The notes under the pieces: generated by a model
Databases searched by the model: none
What the model was told of the DNA's origin: nothing
What the model saw: the letters and a program-made list of their open reading frames with translations, nothing else
NCBI RefSeq assembly: GCF_018614095.1
Contig: NZ_JAGGOY010000045.1
Coordinates: 2,107 to 66,106 of the forward strand
DNA: 64,000 bases
From: Streptomyces sp. ISL-87
GTDB lineage: Bacteria > Actinomycetota > Actinomycetes > Streptomycetales > Streptomycetaceae
Reading direction: 5' to 3'
Position numbers and translations under genes: made by a program
Shown here: piece after piece, positions 8,017 through 16,800 of the stretch
Position numbering within the stretch: the first letter of the stretch is position 1
How the letters are laid out: every line of letters begins with the position of its first letter

Positions 8017-9390
8017 ATGGCCGGTGTGACGAGACCTCCCTCATCCGGCCTGTGGCTTCCCGTGCAAGACGATGACCCCGAAGAACTCACGCTCATCGTG
8101 GACACCCCCAACGGCACGCACATACGTTGCGTACCGCCCGCCCTGCCGCTGCCTGCCCACATCGACCACGGTCCCGGTGCCGAAGAGGCAACCCACATGG
8201 CAGCAGCCGCCTGGGGCATGCCCGACTTCGTGTTCCAGCAGGCGGCCCACGCCGCCAAGGGGTCAGGTCGGCGAGAACTGGGCGACAGGCTTCTCCTGGC
8301 TGGGCACCGCGGCGCTGTCGTGCAGGTCAAGGCCCGCACCATCAGCCCCAAGACCGACGCTCAGGAGATCTCCTGGATCCAGAAGGTGGCCGCGAAGGCG
8401 ATGAGCCAGGCCAAGGGCACGGTACGGCAACTGCGCATGCTGCCCGCCGACATGGTCAACGGCCGCAACCGGACCCTGCACGTCGATGGTCACGCGTTCG
8501 AGTGGATCGCGGTGTTTCTGCTGGACCACCCCCGCGTCCCGCGCGACGCCGTGCCCACCTGGCAGCCGCTCGGCATTCCCGCCATCGCGCTCACCCGCCG
8601 CGATTGGGACTTCCTCTTCAACCAGCTGCGCTCCACCACCGCCGTGCTCGACTACCTCTTCCGGGCCGCCGCCGAACCGGCTGTACCGCTTGGTGAGGAG
8701 CCGGTGCGGTACTACGAGTTCGCCGCAGCCGACGTTGCCGCGCCTCCCGGTGACATCGACACCGAGCTGGTGGGAGCCGGCGGCACGCTGTTCTCCGCCC
8801 CGCAGCTGCCTCAGGCCCCGGCCGGCAGCGACGGCACCAACGTCCACCGAGTCGTCCGCATCATTCTCGAAGACGTTGCGCTCACCCCGCTCGGCGAGTC
8901 ACTGACAGAGCGGGACCGCTTCACCGTGCTCTCGGACCTCGACCGGCTCCCCGTCTCATCCAGGGCGGAGTGGGGTCACCTGCTGCTGGACATGCTCCGC
9001 GATGTCCCGGAAGTACCTGAGGATCACTGCAAGTGGCGCTTCCGGCGCCTGCTCGACGCCGACGGCACACGCCAGCTCATCGTCGGCGCCGCGACTCGCT
9101 TCGACCGCGACGTCCAGGCAGCCTTCACCGCCTACGTGCAGCTTCGCCACCACGAAGTCACCAGTCGCACCGGCCGGACCGAGGAATCATCGGCCCTCGG
9201 CGTCCTGCTCACCCCTCGCCGCGACCGGCACCGCCCGTGGGACACCACCACCGTGCGCGTACACGGGGACCTCGAACTGCCGCCGGAGGACCTGCAGGTC
9301 TACAGCGAGGCCTGGAACCGCGCCTTCGACGAGGGCGCCGTAGTCGATCACGGCCGAGCCGAACAGCCTCCGGCGCCGGCCAGCGCGTGA
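8017..9390 (+). CDS. Uncharacterised protein with PD-(D/E)XK-like nuclease signature
   Basis: 457 residues. The clearest motif is ELGDRLLL...AVVQVKAR (Asp90, Gln103, Lys105), which fits the D-(E/Q)xK core of restriction-endonuclease-fold domains. MPDFVFQ just before it would form the leading strand and helix. The rest is unassigned and soluble, with a Pro/Ala tail. No strong ribosome-binding site precedes the ATG. Its stop overlaps the GTG of the TauE-like permease (GTGA), so the two are coupled. It could instead be a non-enzymatic relative of this fold. It starts right after the ars remnants and is the first intact gene of the island. Confidence 0.6.
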   Translation: MAGVTRPPSSGLWLPVQDDDPEELTLIVDTPNGTHIRCVPPALPLPAHIDHGPGAEEATHMAAAAWGMPDFVFQQAAHAAKGSGRRELGDRLLLAGHRGAVVQVKARTISPKTDAQEISWIQKVAAKAMSQAKGTVRQLRMLPADMVNGRNRTLHVDGHAFEWIAVFLLDHPRVPRDAVPTWQPLGIPAIALTRRDWDFLFNQLRSTTAVLDYLFRAAAEPAVPLGEEPVRYYEFAAADVAAPPGDIDTELVGAGGTLFSAPQLPQAPAGSDGTNVHRVVRIILEDVALTPLGESLTERDRFTVLSDLDRLPVSSRAEWGHLLLDMLRDVPEVPEDHCKWRFRRLLDADGTRQLIVGAATRFDRDVQAAFTAYVQLRHHEVTSRTGRTEESSALGVLLTPRRDRHRPWDTTTVRVHGDLELPPEDLQVYSEAWNRAFDEGAVVDHGRAEQPPAPASA

Positions 9391-10226
9391 AGGGACCTCA
9401 CGCCACGCTGGGACTGCGGCGCTCCAGCAGCCAGAATATCGTTCCGCTTCGCCCGACACACTCAGCACCCGTGGTGTTCGGTGCGGGAGCGGCCATCGGC
9501 GTATTGGGCGGGATGATCGGACTGGGCGGCGCGGAGTTCCGCCTACCGCTGCTGATCGGCCTCTTCGGGTTCGCCGCGCTCTCGGCCGTCATCCTGAACA
9601 AGGCGATGAGCCTGGCCGTGGTCCTGATCGCGCTACCCGCACGCCTTGCGTCAGTCCCGGCCGCCGAGGTGGCTGGACGCTGGCCCGTCGCGGTCAACCT
9701 GCTCGCTGGCAGCCTGCTCGGCGCGTGGGTCGGAGCGAGCTGGGCGGTACGCATGCGCACCGCGACCCTCTACAAGGTGCTGGCGGTGCTCATGGCGGCC
9801 GCCCTAGTGGTCACGCACACCACCACCTTGGGCACCCTCTCCCTGCCGCTGTGGGCCCAGGTGCCCGCCGGGGTCGTCGCCGGGTTCGGCATCGGGGTGG
9901 TCGCCGCGATCATGGGCGTGGCCGGAGGCGAGCTGCTGATCCCGACGATCGTGCTGCTGTTCGGAGAGGACATCAAGACCGCCGGAAGCCTCTCCCTGCT
10001 GGTCTCCCTGCCGACGATGCTCGTCGCGTTCGCCCGCTACAGTCGCGACGGCAGCTTCGCCGTCCTCGGCGCCAACCTCCGTTTCACCACGATCATGGCT
10101 GCAGGCTCCGTCGTCGGCGCGGTACTGGGCGGGCTGCTCTTGGGGGTGTTCCCGGACATGGTCCTCATCCCCGCGCTGGCCGTGATACTGCTCGTCTCCG
10201 CAGTCAAACTCGCCCGTCACGACTGA
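9387..10226 (+). CDS. TauE/SafE-family membrane permease
   Basis: 279 residues, starting at a GTG that overlaps the preceding stop. It has about eight hydrophobic helices in two repeats. Each repeat opens with the family's glycine-rich motif, GVLGGMIGLGGAEFRLPLL near the N-terminus and GVVAAIMGVAGGELLIPTIV in the second half. TauE/SafE proteins move sulfite, organosulfonates or other small anions across the membrane. A longer frame upstream only overlaps the neighbour. Coupling to a nuclease-like gene is unusual; the proximity of ars remnants might instead hint at oxyanion export. Confidence 0.85.
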   Translation: MKGPHATLGLRRSSSQNIVPLRPTHSAPVVFGAGAAIGVLGGMIGLGGAEFRLPLLIGLFGFAALSAVILNKAMSLAVVLIALPARLASVPAAEVAGRWPVAVNLLAGSLLGAWVGASWAVRMRTATLYKVLAVLMAAALVVTHTTTLGTLSLPLWAQVPAGVVAGFGIGVVAAIMGVAGGELLIPTIVLLFGEDIKTAGSLSLLVSLPTMLVAFARYSRDGSFAVLGANLRFTTIMAAGSVVGAVLGGLLLGVFPDMVLIPALAVILLVSAVKLARHD

Positions 10227-10317
10227 CCTTGCCGAGACGCCTCGGAGACCATCTGCGAGGCCCTGTTCTCGGCGACTCCAGCCCTGGACCAAGACAAGTG
10301 CCTTGAGCACAGCCTCC

Positions 10318-11430
10318 CTAGACCAAATCGCCATCCGTCCGAGAGGCCGGCCTTCTTACGGCCTCGACGAGGGTGACCTCCATCTCGACTACCTCCTTGT
10401 TGTCATTCACACGAGCCGCCAGAGCCTGAAGGGACGCACTGTCGAACTGGTATGGCGGAGGCCAGTCGAGATCCGAACCAGTGGGCGGCCACACCTGAAC
10501 GACCGAGCCAAGGAAATCAGGCAGAGGAGCGAGATCCCCCTCAATGAGAGGGATAAAGACCTGAAAGGCAACCCTCACGACTGCGAAGGTCACGCACCAA
10601 CCGCTGAGCCGTTCGGCTTCCTCTGCCGACTCCGCGTAGATGGGTCGAATTATCAGCGGAAGGGGGTCTGGATCGTGATAGGCGGCGATCCAGACGCGGA
10701 CGTCAGGGGGCGGCTGCCGAAAGATGTTAAGGCTCTGACCGAACCCATGGGGGACGACGGGCTCCCCGGCAACATCGAACAAGATGGCCTTCATCACCGC
10801 CCAGAGCGCCAAACGCCTCTGGTCAATCTCAGAGACCATGCGGGTGTGGAGGAACATCGGCCGCAAGACCCCCGAGACATCGTTCTCCAGGGCGGACATC
10901 CACGTGTTGTTGCAACGCCTGCACACCGGAGTCGTCGGCCAAGTGACCTTGCGACGACGAGGATCTGACGAGCTGATCTTCGCCCCAAGGCGGCGCAGTT
11001 CCTTAACCAGCCAGATCGAATAGATGTCCTCCTTCGTGGGATCCGGGTAAAGATCCTGACAGAACGGACAGTGACCGCGAGGTGGAGGCAGCCAGTTCGT
11101 ATGCGTGCGACCGCCGGGAGGCGCATCCACGAAGAGCTCCTGGAGGGGCTCATCCAACACGGCCCCGCCCCCACGCAGGAGGACCTCGGCCGCGTCGAGA
11201 CAAGCGCGGTGCGCCACACCGAGCACGTACAACTGCTCATCAGCCGGAGCAGGCAACGCATCGACCACTGCCTGCCCAGCGTCAGTGGGAAAGGCAGTCA
11301 ACCAACTCCCCGAACGGGTCCCGCCCAGCTCGATCCAGGCATGAACCGCCCGCTTCACGGGCTCATCACAGCCGCCGAGGCATCGGAGTCTCCGCCAGTC
11401 CGACGCCCAGGCGCCATATGCTCTTGTCAT
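10318..11430 (-). CDS. HNH-like zinc protein lacking the expected catalytic His
   Basis: 370 residues from the ATG at 11430. Residues 121-175 have the layout of HNH nucleases of the CxxC...EHV...CxxCN class: CPFC (121-124), then TKEDIYSIWL, then VCRRCNNTWMSALE (Cys170, Cys173, Asn174). In active relatives the middle block reads KEHVxPxWL; here Asp135 replaces the first His. The zinc cysteines and Asn are kept. The N-terminus has another Cys/His cluster (RCLGGCDEP, AHRACLDA). The C-terminal half is unassigned. Its 5' end and promoter region are duplicated at 17.6-17.9 kb. It may be a DNA-binding or inactivated relative. Confidence 0.65.
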   Translation of the reverse strand: MTRAYGAWASDWRRLRCLGGCDEPVKRAVHAWIELGGTRSGSWLTAFPTDAGQAVVDALPAPADEQLYVLGVAHRACLDAAEVLLRGGGAVLDEPLQELFVDAPPGGRTHTNWLPPPRGHCPFCQDLYPDPTKEDIYSIWLVKELRRLGAKISSSDPRRRKVTWPTTPVCRRCNNTWMSALENDVSGVLRPMFLHTRMVSEIDQRRLALWAVMKAILFDVAGEPVVPHGFGQSLNIFRQPPPDVRVWIAAYHDPDPLPLIIRPIYAESAEEAERLSGWCVTFAVVRVAFQVFIPLIEGDLAPLPDFLGSVVQVWPPTGSDLDWPPPYQFDSASLQALAARVNDNKEVVEMEVTLVEAVRRPASRTDGDLV

Positions 11431-11626
11431 GCCTCCAACATGGCCTGAATCGAGTGCCCGCAAACCGGCTCTCGTCGGGGCAGCTCGCAAGGGGCGACAC
11501 GAGCTCCCGGTCACCCGGCGTCGCGGCGTCGGCGGGGCCAGAGTGGTCGCAGACGTGTCGGCCCGTCCAGAGCTACGAGGTTCCGCCCCAAACAGCCACT
11601 TTGCTTTGGAAGGGAATCCGCTGCGC
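11303..11626. repeat. 0.32-kb imperfect direct repeat, left copy
   Basis: Runs from CCGAACGGGTCCC to AAGGGAATCCGCTGCGC and matches 17611-17944 at an estimated 80-85 percent. It holds the first 40 or so codons of the HNH-like gene and its upstream region. The copies differ by scattered substitutions and a short insertion, so the duplication is not recent. Confidence 0.85.
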
Positions 11627-11713
11627 GATACCTCGTCTGGGGCGGGCCAGCGATTGTTCTGGGTGTCGGCGTGGTGTGGAGATGGCCAGTTTCGCTGCCT
11701 GTATCTGTAAAGC

Positions 11714-12481
11714 ATGGCAGTCACGTCTGAGCACGTTCGCGCTCTGGCCGATGCGTATCGAAAGACTCTGGACGAGGGGGACGTCGCCCTCCGAGGTAGC
11801 TGGCTCGATCGGAAGATTCTCGTCGCGATCGTGGTGAAGTCAGCCACGGAGCAGTCTGACTGGCTCGAAACCCGTGTTCCCGCTGGCGGTGAGCTTAAGG
11901 GGGAACTGGAGGGACTCATTTCGGTTCTCGTCAAGCATGATGTGGTTGGTGCCAATCTTGCGTCGACGAAGAAGTGGCTCAGCAAGCAGATGCTCATTCT
12001 GATCGGCGCAGTGTGCGCGTTCGTCGCTTGGCCAGCGTGGGTGGGGATCGTTGTCGCATGGGCTGGGAACATTTTCTTAGGTGCATACAATTTCGGATAC
12101 TGGCTGGGTCTGCTACTAGGCGGCGTGGTGCTCACGTGGATCGGCAGGGCACTCTGGGCGGCCATGACTAATGTGTATCTTTATGGAGATTTTCGCAGTT
12201 TTTTCGCAGCGCCGAAATCGATCGGCGTGCGGGCAAACGAGCTCTTCCTTTCCCACGTCCTCCCTCCGCTAGAAGCCATGCGTTCCGGCCACGGTCAGGT
12301 CAAAAAGAAGGACCTCGTCACCCCTATCGTTGGCGAGCTCAGGCGTTGGGCATACGTGTTGCTCGGGGTGTCAATCGCTATTTTCGTTGTTGTTGCGTTG
12401 CAGTTTGTTTTGGGGGTCATCGCTGCGCTCAAGTGCAAAGCCGACTCGCCCTGGACCTCAGAGGTTGAGCCTTGCTCGTAG
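11714..12481 (+). CDS. Predicted membrane protein of unknown function
   Basis: 255 residues. A charged N-terminal segment of about 95 residues is followed by hydrophobic helices (ILIGAVCAFVAWPAWVGIVV, FGYWLGLLLGGVVLTWIGRA) and a C-terminal helix (AYVLLGVSIAIFVVVALQF). A soluble loop between them reads FRSFFAAPKSIGVRANELF. I do not recognise the family. Codon use is clearly more AT-tolerant than the backbone (many T-ending codons such as ATT, GTT and TTT), which suggests acquisition from elsewhere. It is divergent from the HNH-like gene, and the repeat at 12504-12646 follows it. Confidence 0.7.
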   Translation: MAVTSEHVRALADAYRKTLDEGDVALRGSWLDRKILVAIVVKSATEQSDWLETRVPAGGELKGELEGLISVLVKHDVVGANLASTKKWLSKQMLILIGAVCAFVAWPAWVGIVVAWAGNIFLGAYNFGYWLGLLLGGVVLTWIGRALWAAMTNVYLYGDFRSFFAAPKSIGVRANELFLSHVLPPLEAMRSGHGQVKKKDLVTPIVGELRRWAYVLLGVSIAIFVVVALQFVLGVIAALKCKADSPWTSEVEPCS

Positions 12482-12503
12482 TGCCGTTCATGGTGGATAC
12501 CGC

Positions 12504-12646
12504 CAGGGGACGCGCAGGGGACGCAAGGACAGGAACCACCGACAAAGGCCGATGCGACCTGTGTTGTGATCCCGGACCGTCCTGAATCTGGATTCTGCGT
12601 CTCGCGGGGACCTCTTCTGATGCTCCAGGGGACGAGTCAGGGGACG
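12504..12646. repeat. Four CAGGGGACG repeats in two helically phased pairs
   Basis: CAGGGGACG occurs at 12504, 12515, 12626 and 12638. Spacings are 11 and 12 bp within pairs and about 0.11 kb between pairs. Right after the first pair comes GCAAGGACAGGAAC, nearly the same as ACAAGGACAGGAAC near attR (from 18037). The phasing resembles arm-type binding sites of tyrosine integrases. Confidence 0.5.
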
Positions 12647-12808
12647 AACTCCCCCACGGTTTGAGTGGTTTTCACCCCTGTGTCGTGGGTGAGTGTCCTT
12701 TATGTGCCGCCCAGGCGATTACGGTCCTAACTAACAGGAAACGACCCAGAGTCGCCCTCGCTTCTATGCCGAGGGTGTCGCTCGCTGGAGCCGGGCTGTG
12801 AAATGCGT

Positions 12809-12826
12809 GAGGCGCTTCGGCGCCTC
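12809..12826. terminator. Perfect hairpin with TTCG loop
   Basis: GAGGCGC and GCGCCTC (7-bp stem) close a TTCG tetraloop. There is no T-tract. It may end transcription from the membrane-protein gene 0.33 kb upstream. Confidence 0.5.
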
Positions 12827-13449
12827 GTCAAGCTGCCCCAGAGGGAGCGTGTGCGGAGGCGTGGGGCCGCGCCCCCGCGAAATCGACGCCCGGGGCACCC
12901 CGAGGGGCCCACAAGCTGACCCTCGGCTACTTCGGGCTCTTCAAGCTGCGGGTGACGGCCTCGGTGACCAGCGGCCACTCGGCCGGCATGGAGTTGCGAC
13001 AGTGCGCCCTCAGCCGGGTGCGGCCGGAGACTCCGGCGAGGAGATGGAAGGGCTCGCCAGCTGCCGCCCTCGGTACCCGGGAGGTCTGCGCGGGCGCCGG
13101 TGGCGATCAGGTGGAGGCTTCGAGTGCTTGGAGCCGGCGTTCCACCTGTCAGGCGTACGGCCCACCCCGGATGCGGCATGCAATGGATTCAATGACTATC
13201 ACTAGTGGCGCTGGTGCACCTGCGCGGCTTCGCTGTGCCGCAGTTGCTGTCCCCGACCGGAACTGCGGACGTGCGTGGCCATAGGTCTGATGCTTTAGGG
13301 ATGGATCCTCCAAGCGGGAATGGGTGGAGCGTCGGCGCGTGAGCAAGGGCATGAAGGCTGGCGCTGACCGAGACTCCTGTGCGGCCCCGTGACGGAACAT
13401 CGCGACGGCCGAGTCGCAGTCGACGAGCACGATGAGTGAAGGAGGAGCC

Positions 13450-13797
13450 TTGACGCATCTGGCTCGGATTCCATTGGAAGGCGGAGGATCCATCCTCGTC
13501 GAGGCTCCGGCCTCGACGGAGGGGCCGGTGAAGGCCGGTCGCGTCAGCGACGCCATTCACGACCTGCCGGGAAACCTGCAGGAGGCGCTGGGCTCGGTCT
13601 CGGAGGCGGCGCACGCCATGCTCCATCAGTTGCGCAAGGCGGGGCCGGACGGGATCAGCATGGAGTTCGGGGTCGACCTGGCGGTCGAGGCGGGCGTCGT
13701 GATCACCAAGAGCAGTCTCAACAGCCACCTGAAGGTCACCATGTCGTGGAAGAAGGACGGCCCCGAGCGGTCCGCTACGGACAAGTACGCGGGGTGA
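13450..13797 (+). CDS. Trypsin-co-occurring domain protein (Trypco1, CU044_2847 family)
   Basis: About 115 residues from a TTG at 13450. AAGGAGGAG sits just ahead of that codon, so I prefer it to the ATG at 13432, which would place the ribosome-binding site inside the gene. The sequence has the family layout: IPLEGGGSILVEA at the N-terminus, a central helix (LHQLRKAG), then GISMEFGVDLAVEAGVVITK and a closing LKVTMSWKK strand. Trypco1 proteins are small, have no known enzymatic activity and are encoded next to trypsin-fold peptidases joined to NTPase modules. These are proposed biological-conflict systems. The peptidase-ATPase gene begins four bases after the stop here. Confidence 0.85.
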   Translation: MTHLARIPLEGGGSILVEAPASTEGPVKAGRVSDAIHDLPGNLQEALGSVSEAAHAMLHQLRKAGPDGISMEFGVDLAVEAGVVITKSSLNSHLKVTMSWKKDGPERSATDKYAG

Positions 13798-13801
13798 TCC
13801 C

Positions 13802-16800
13802 ATGGACAGCACAAGCAAGGCCCAGAACGGAGACGGCGCCTCAGGACTCCTCCCCGCCGTCGCTCAGGTCATCGGGCCGAACGATCAGGTGGCAGGGGCC
13901 GGATTCCTCGTCGCCGACGGCATACTGATTACCTGCGCGCACGTCGTCCGCGCCGCGGGCAGCGGGCCCGGGGAGCGTGTTCGGCTGGTGTTCCCGCACG
14001 TCAACGAGGCGTGCCCCGTGGAGGGGCTCGTCCTGGACGAGCCATGGCGTGACCCCGAGGCCGAAGACGTGGCCATCGTGCGTCTGAACAGTTTTCCGGC
14101 GAGGCTGACGCCGTTGCCGTTGGGCTCCGCGTCAGGCTGCCGAGGCCATCAAGTCCGCTCGTTCGGATTCCCCGCCCAAGCCCCGGAAGGCGGGCACTTC
14201 GGCTTTGGCGTGGCCGGAGATCTGCTTCCGGCCACCGAGAGTAGGGGTGTCCATCTGCAATTGACGGCGGCCAACGACCTGACCACCGGGTTCAGTGGCG
14301 GGCCGGTCGTGGACGAGGTGACGGGCCTGGTCATCGGCATGCTGACCGAGATCACAGCCCCCGACGACCACGAGCGGGGGCAGGGGATCGCCTACGTCAC
14401 TCCCACTCAGGTCCTGCGGGAGATCTGGCCCGCACTGAGCGAGCGGGATGTGTACCCCTACCGGGGACTGGAGTCTTTCACCGCGGAACACGCCCAGTGG
14501 TTTGAGGGCCGCAAGGATGCGGTGCGGCAGGTACTGGCGAACGTGGCCGAGCAGCGGGTTACCCTGCTGCTTGGGCCCTCCGGCTCGGGTAAGTCATCCC
14601 TGGTCCAGGCCGGCGTTATGCCCGCACTGGCCTCCGGCGGGCTGCCGGGCAGCGACACGTGGCTGCCTGTGCTCGTCCGGCCGAGGCAGGACCTGCTGGC
14701 CGAGCTCGAACGTGCCGGACTACTCGGGGTGGAGAGCGACGGGATTGCCGCAGCCGTCAGCCACACGCTCGCCACCGAACCGGGACGTCAGCGCCTTCTG
14801 CTGATCGTCGATCAGTTCGAAGAGCTGCTCACCCAGCCCTCCACCGGGCACCAACTGGAACGCCGCCTGGCTGCGACGGAACAGATCACCACCGCAGTCA
14901 GATCACACGCCAGGCTCAGCGTGATCCTGATCATGCGCGACGACTTCTACCCCCAGCAGGCGGCCCTGGCCCCCAAGCTGCTGGAAGCCGCGATGCCCGG
15001 ACTCCTCAACATTCCAGGCACGCTGAGCGAGGACGACCTGCACGACATCATCACCCGGCCCGCCCTGAACGCGGGCGCCCGCTTCGAGCGCGGGCTGCCC
15101 GAACAGATCATCAGCGACGTCCTGGCCACCACCCCAGAGGGAGCCATGACTCGCCGCGCACCGGTTACCGTGCTGCCACTGCTGGAGCTGGCACTCAGCC
15201 AGCTGTGGGAAAGGCGCCACGACGGCTACCTCACCCACGACGCCTACCGGCGGGTCGGCGGCGTCACCGGCAGCCTAACCACCTGGTGCGACACCGCCCT
15301 CGAACAGATACCTTCCGACCACCAGCCCATCGCACAGCGCATCCTGACCTCCCTGGTGCGGCCCGCCGACCCCCGCTACAACATTCCCGCCGTCCGCGCG
15401 CAGGTCCCGCTTCAAGAACTGCGCGAGCTGGCAGTTGACCCGAACAGCTTGCCCGACAGCGCCGAAGCCATTGACGACACCCTCGCCGCTCTCACGCGGC
15501 ATCGCATCATCACCACCCACACACCCCGCAGCTCCGGGCTCTCCGACAACAGCCCTGCGCTGCCCGTAGCCGAACTGATCCACGACGCACTCATCCAGGA
15601 CTGGGGCACACTGCGCGACTGGGTCAGCCAAGACCACCGATTCCACGAATGGTTCGTGCGCGCCCGCGAACAACGGGCCCGCTACGCCCAAGGGCACGAC
15701 CACGGAGACCTACTTGGGGGAACAGCACTCGCAGAAGCCCTCGAATGGTCGCAACAACGCCGTCTACCACGCGATATCACTGCTTTCCTCACCGCCAGCA
15801 AGCAACACCAACAAGCCGTCATCCGGCGCAGCAGACGCCTCATCGCGATCCTCGCAGCCCTGCTTGTCCTCGCACTCGCCGGAGGAGTGTTCTCGGGGAC
15901 GGAGTCATGGCGCCGGCAAGTAGCCATCCATGAACTGCAGACAGCTTTGTCCCGTCAGTTCGCTGTCCAGTCCGGCGCGCTCCTGAGTGCCAACCCAGAT
16001 CTTGCCGCGCTCCTGGCCGTCAAGGCTTACCGCGCCGACGACACTCCCGCGTCCATCGAAAGCTTGGTGAACGCCGCAGCCCTTCCATTGCAGCGGCGCT
16101 TGTCCGCCCACACTGTCGCGGTGACCGCGGTGGCGTTCAGCCCTGATGGGCGCACTCTCGCCACCGGCAGTGGCGACAGGTCCGTGCGGTTGTGGGACGT
16201 GGCCAGTCCCGCGCTGCCCTGTCCGGTCACACCGACGCGGTGACCGCGGTGGCGTTCAGCCCTGATGGGCGCACTCTCGCCACCGGCAGTGGCGACAAGT
16301 TCGTGCGGTTGTGGGACGTGGCCAGTGGCAAGTCCCGCGCTGCCCTGTCCGGTCACACCGACGCGGTGACCGCGGTGGCGTTCAGCCCTGATGGGCGCAC
16401 TCTCGCCACCGGCAGTAGCGACAAGTCCGTGCGGTTGTGGGACGTAGCCACCGGCACGAGTGCCGCCCTGATCGGCCACACAGATACGGTCGGCTCGGTG
16501 GCGTTCAGCCCTGATGGGCGTAGTCTTGCCACCGGCAGTAGCGACATGTCCGTGCGGCTGTGGGACGTAGCCACCGGTAAGACCCGCGTCGCTCTGGCCG
16601 GCCACACTGGGCCGGTGTGGTCGGTGGCGTTCAGCCCCGATGGGCAAGTCCTCGCTACCGGCAGCGCCGACAGCACCGCGCGCCTGTGGGACGTAGCCAC
16701 CGGCAAGACCCGTACCGCCCTGGCCGGTCACACAGATACGGTTGGCTCGGTGGCGTTCAGCCCCGATGGGCAAGTCCTCGCTACCGGCAGCGCCGACAGC

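Larger units (their letters stand above)
12482..13449. other. Gene-poor stretch within the island
   Basis: Nearly 1 kb with no convincing gene. It holds the paired CAGGGGACG repeats (12504-12646) and a hairpin at 12809-12826. Overlapping open frames between 12727 and 13430 look like high-GC noise or a decayed gene, since no frame keeps a recognisable motif or a ribosome-binding site. Confidence 0.6.

Noticed and set aside
10318..12165. A 615-residue minus-strand protein
   Set aside because: The N-terminal 245 residues overlap the real membrane-protein gene and intergenic DNA; the protein-like part starts at the ATG at 11430.
12727..13430. Overlapping ORFs of about 110-150 codons
   Set aside because: No ribosome-binding site, no motif and conflicting frames on both strands; treated as non-coding or decayed.
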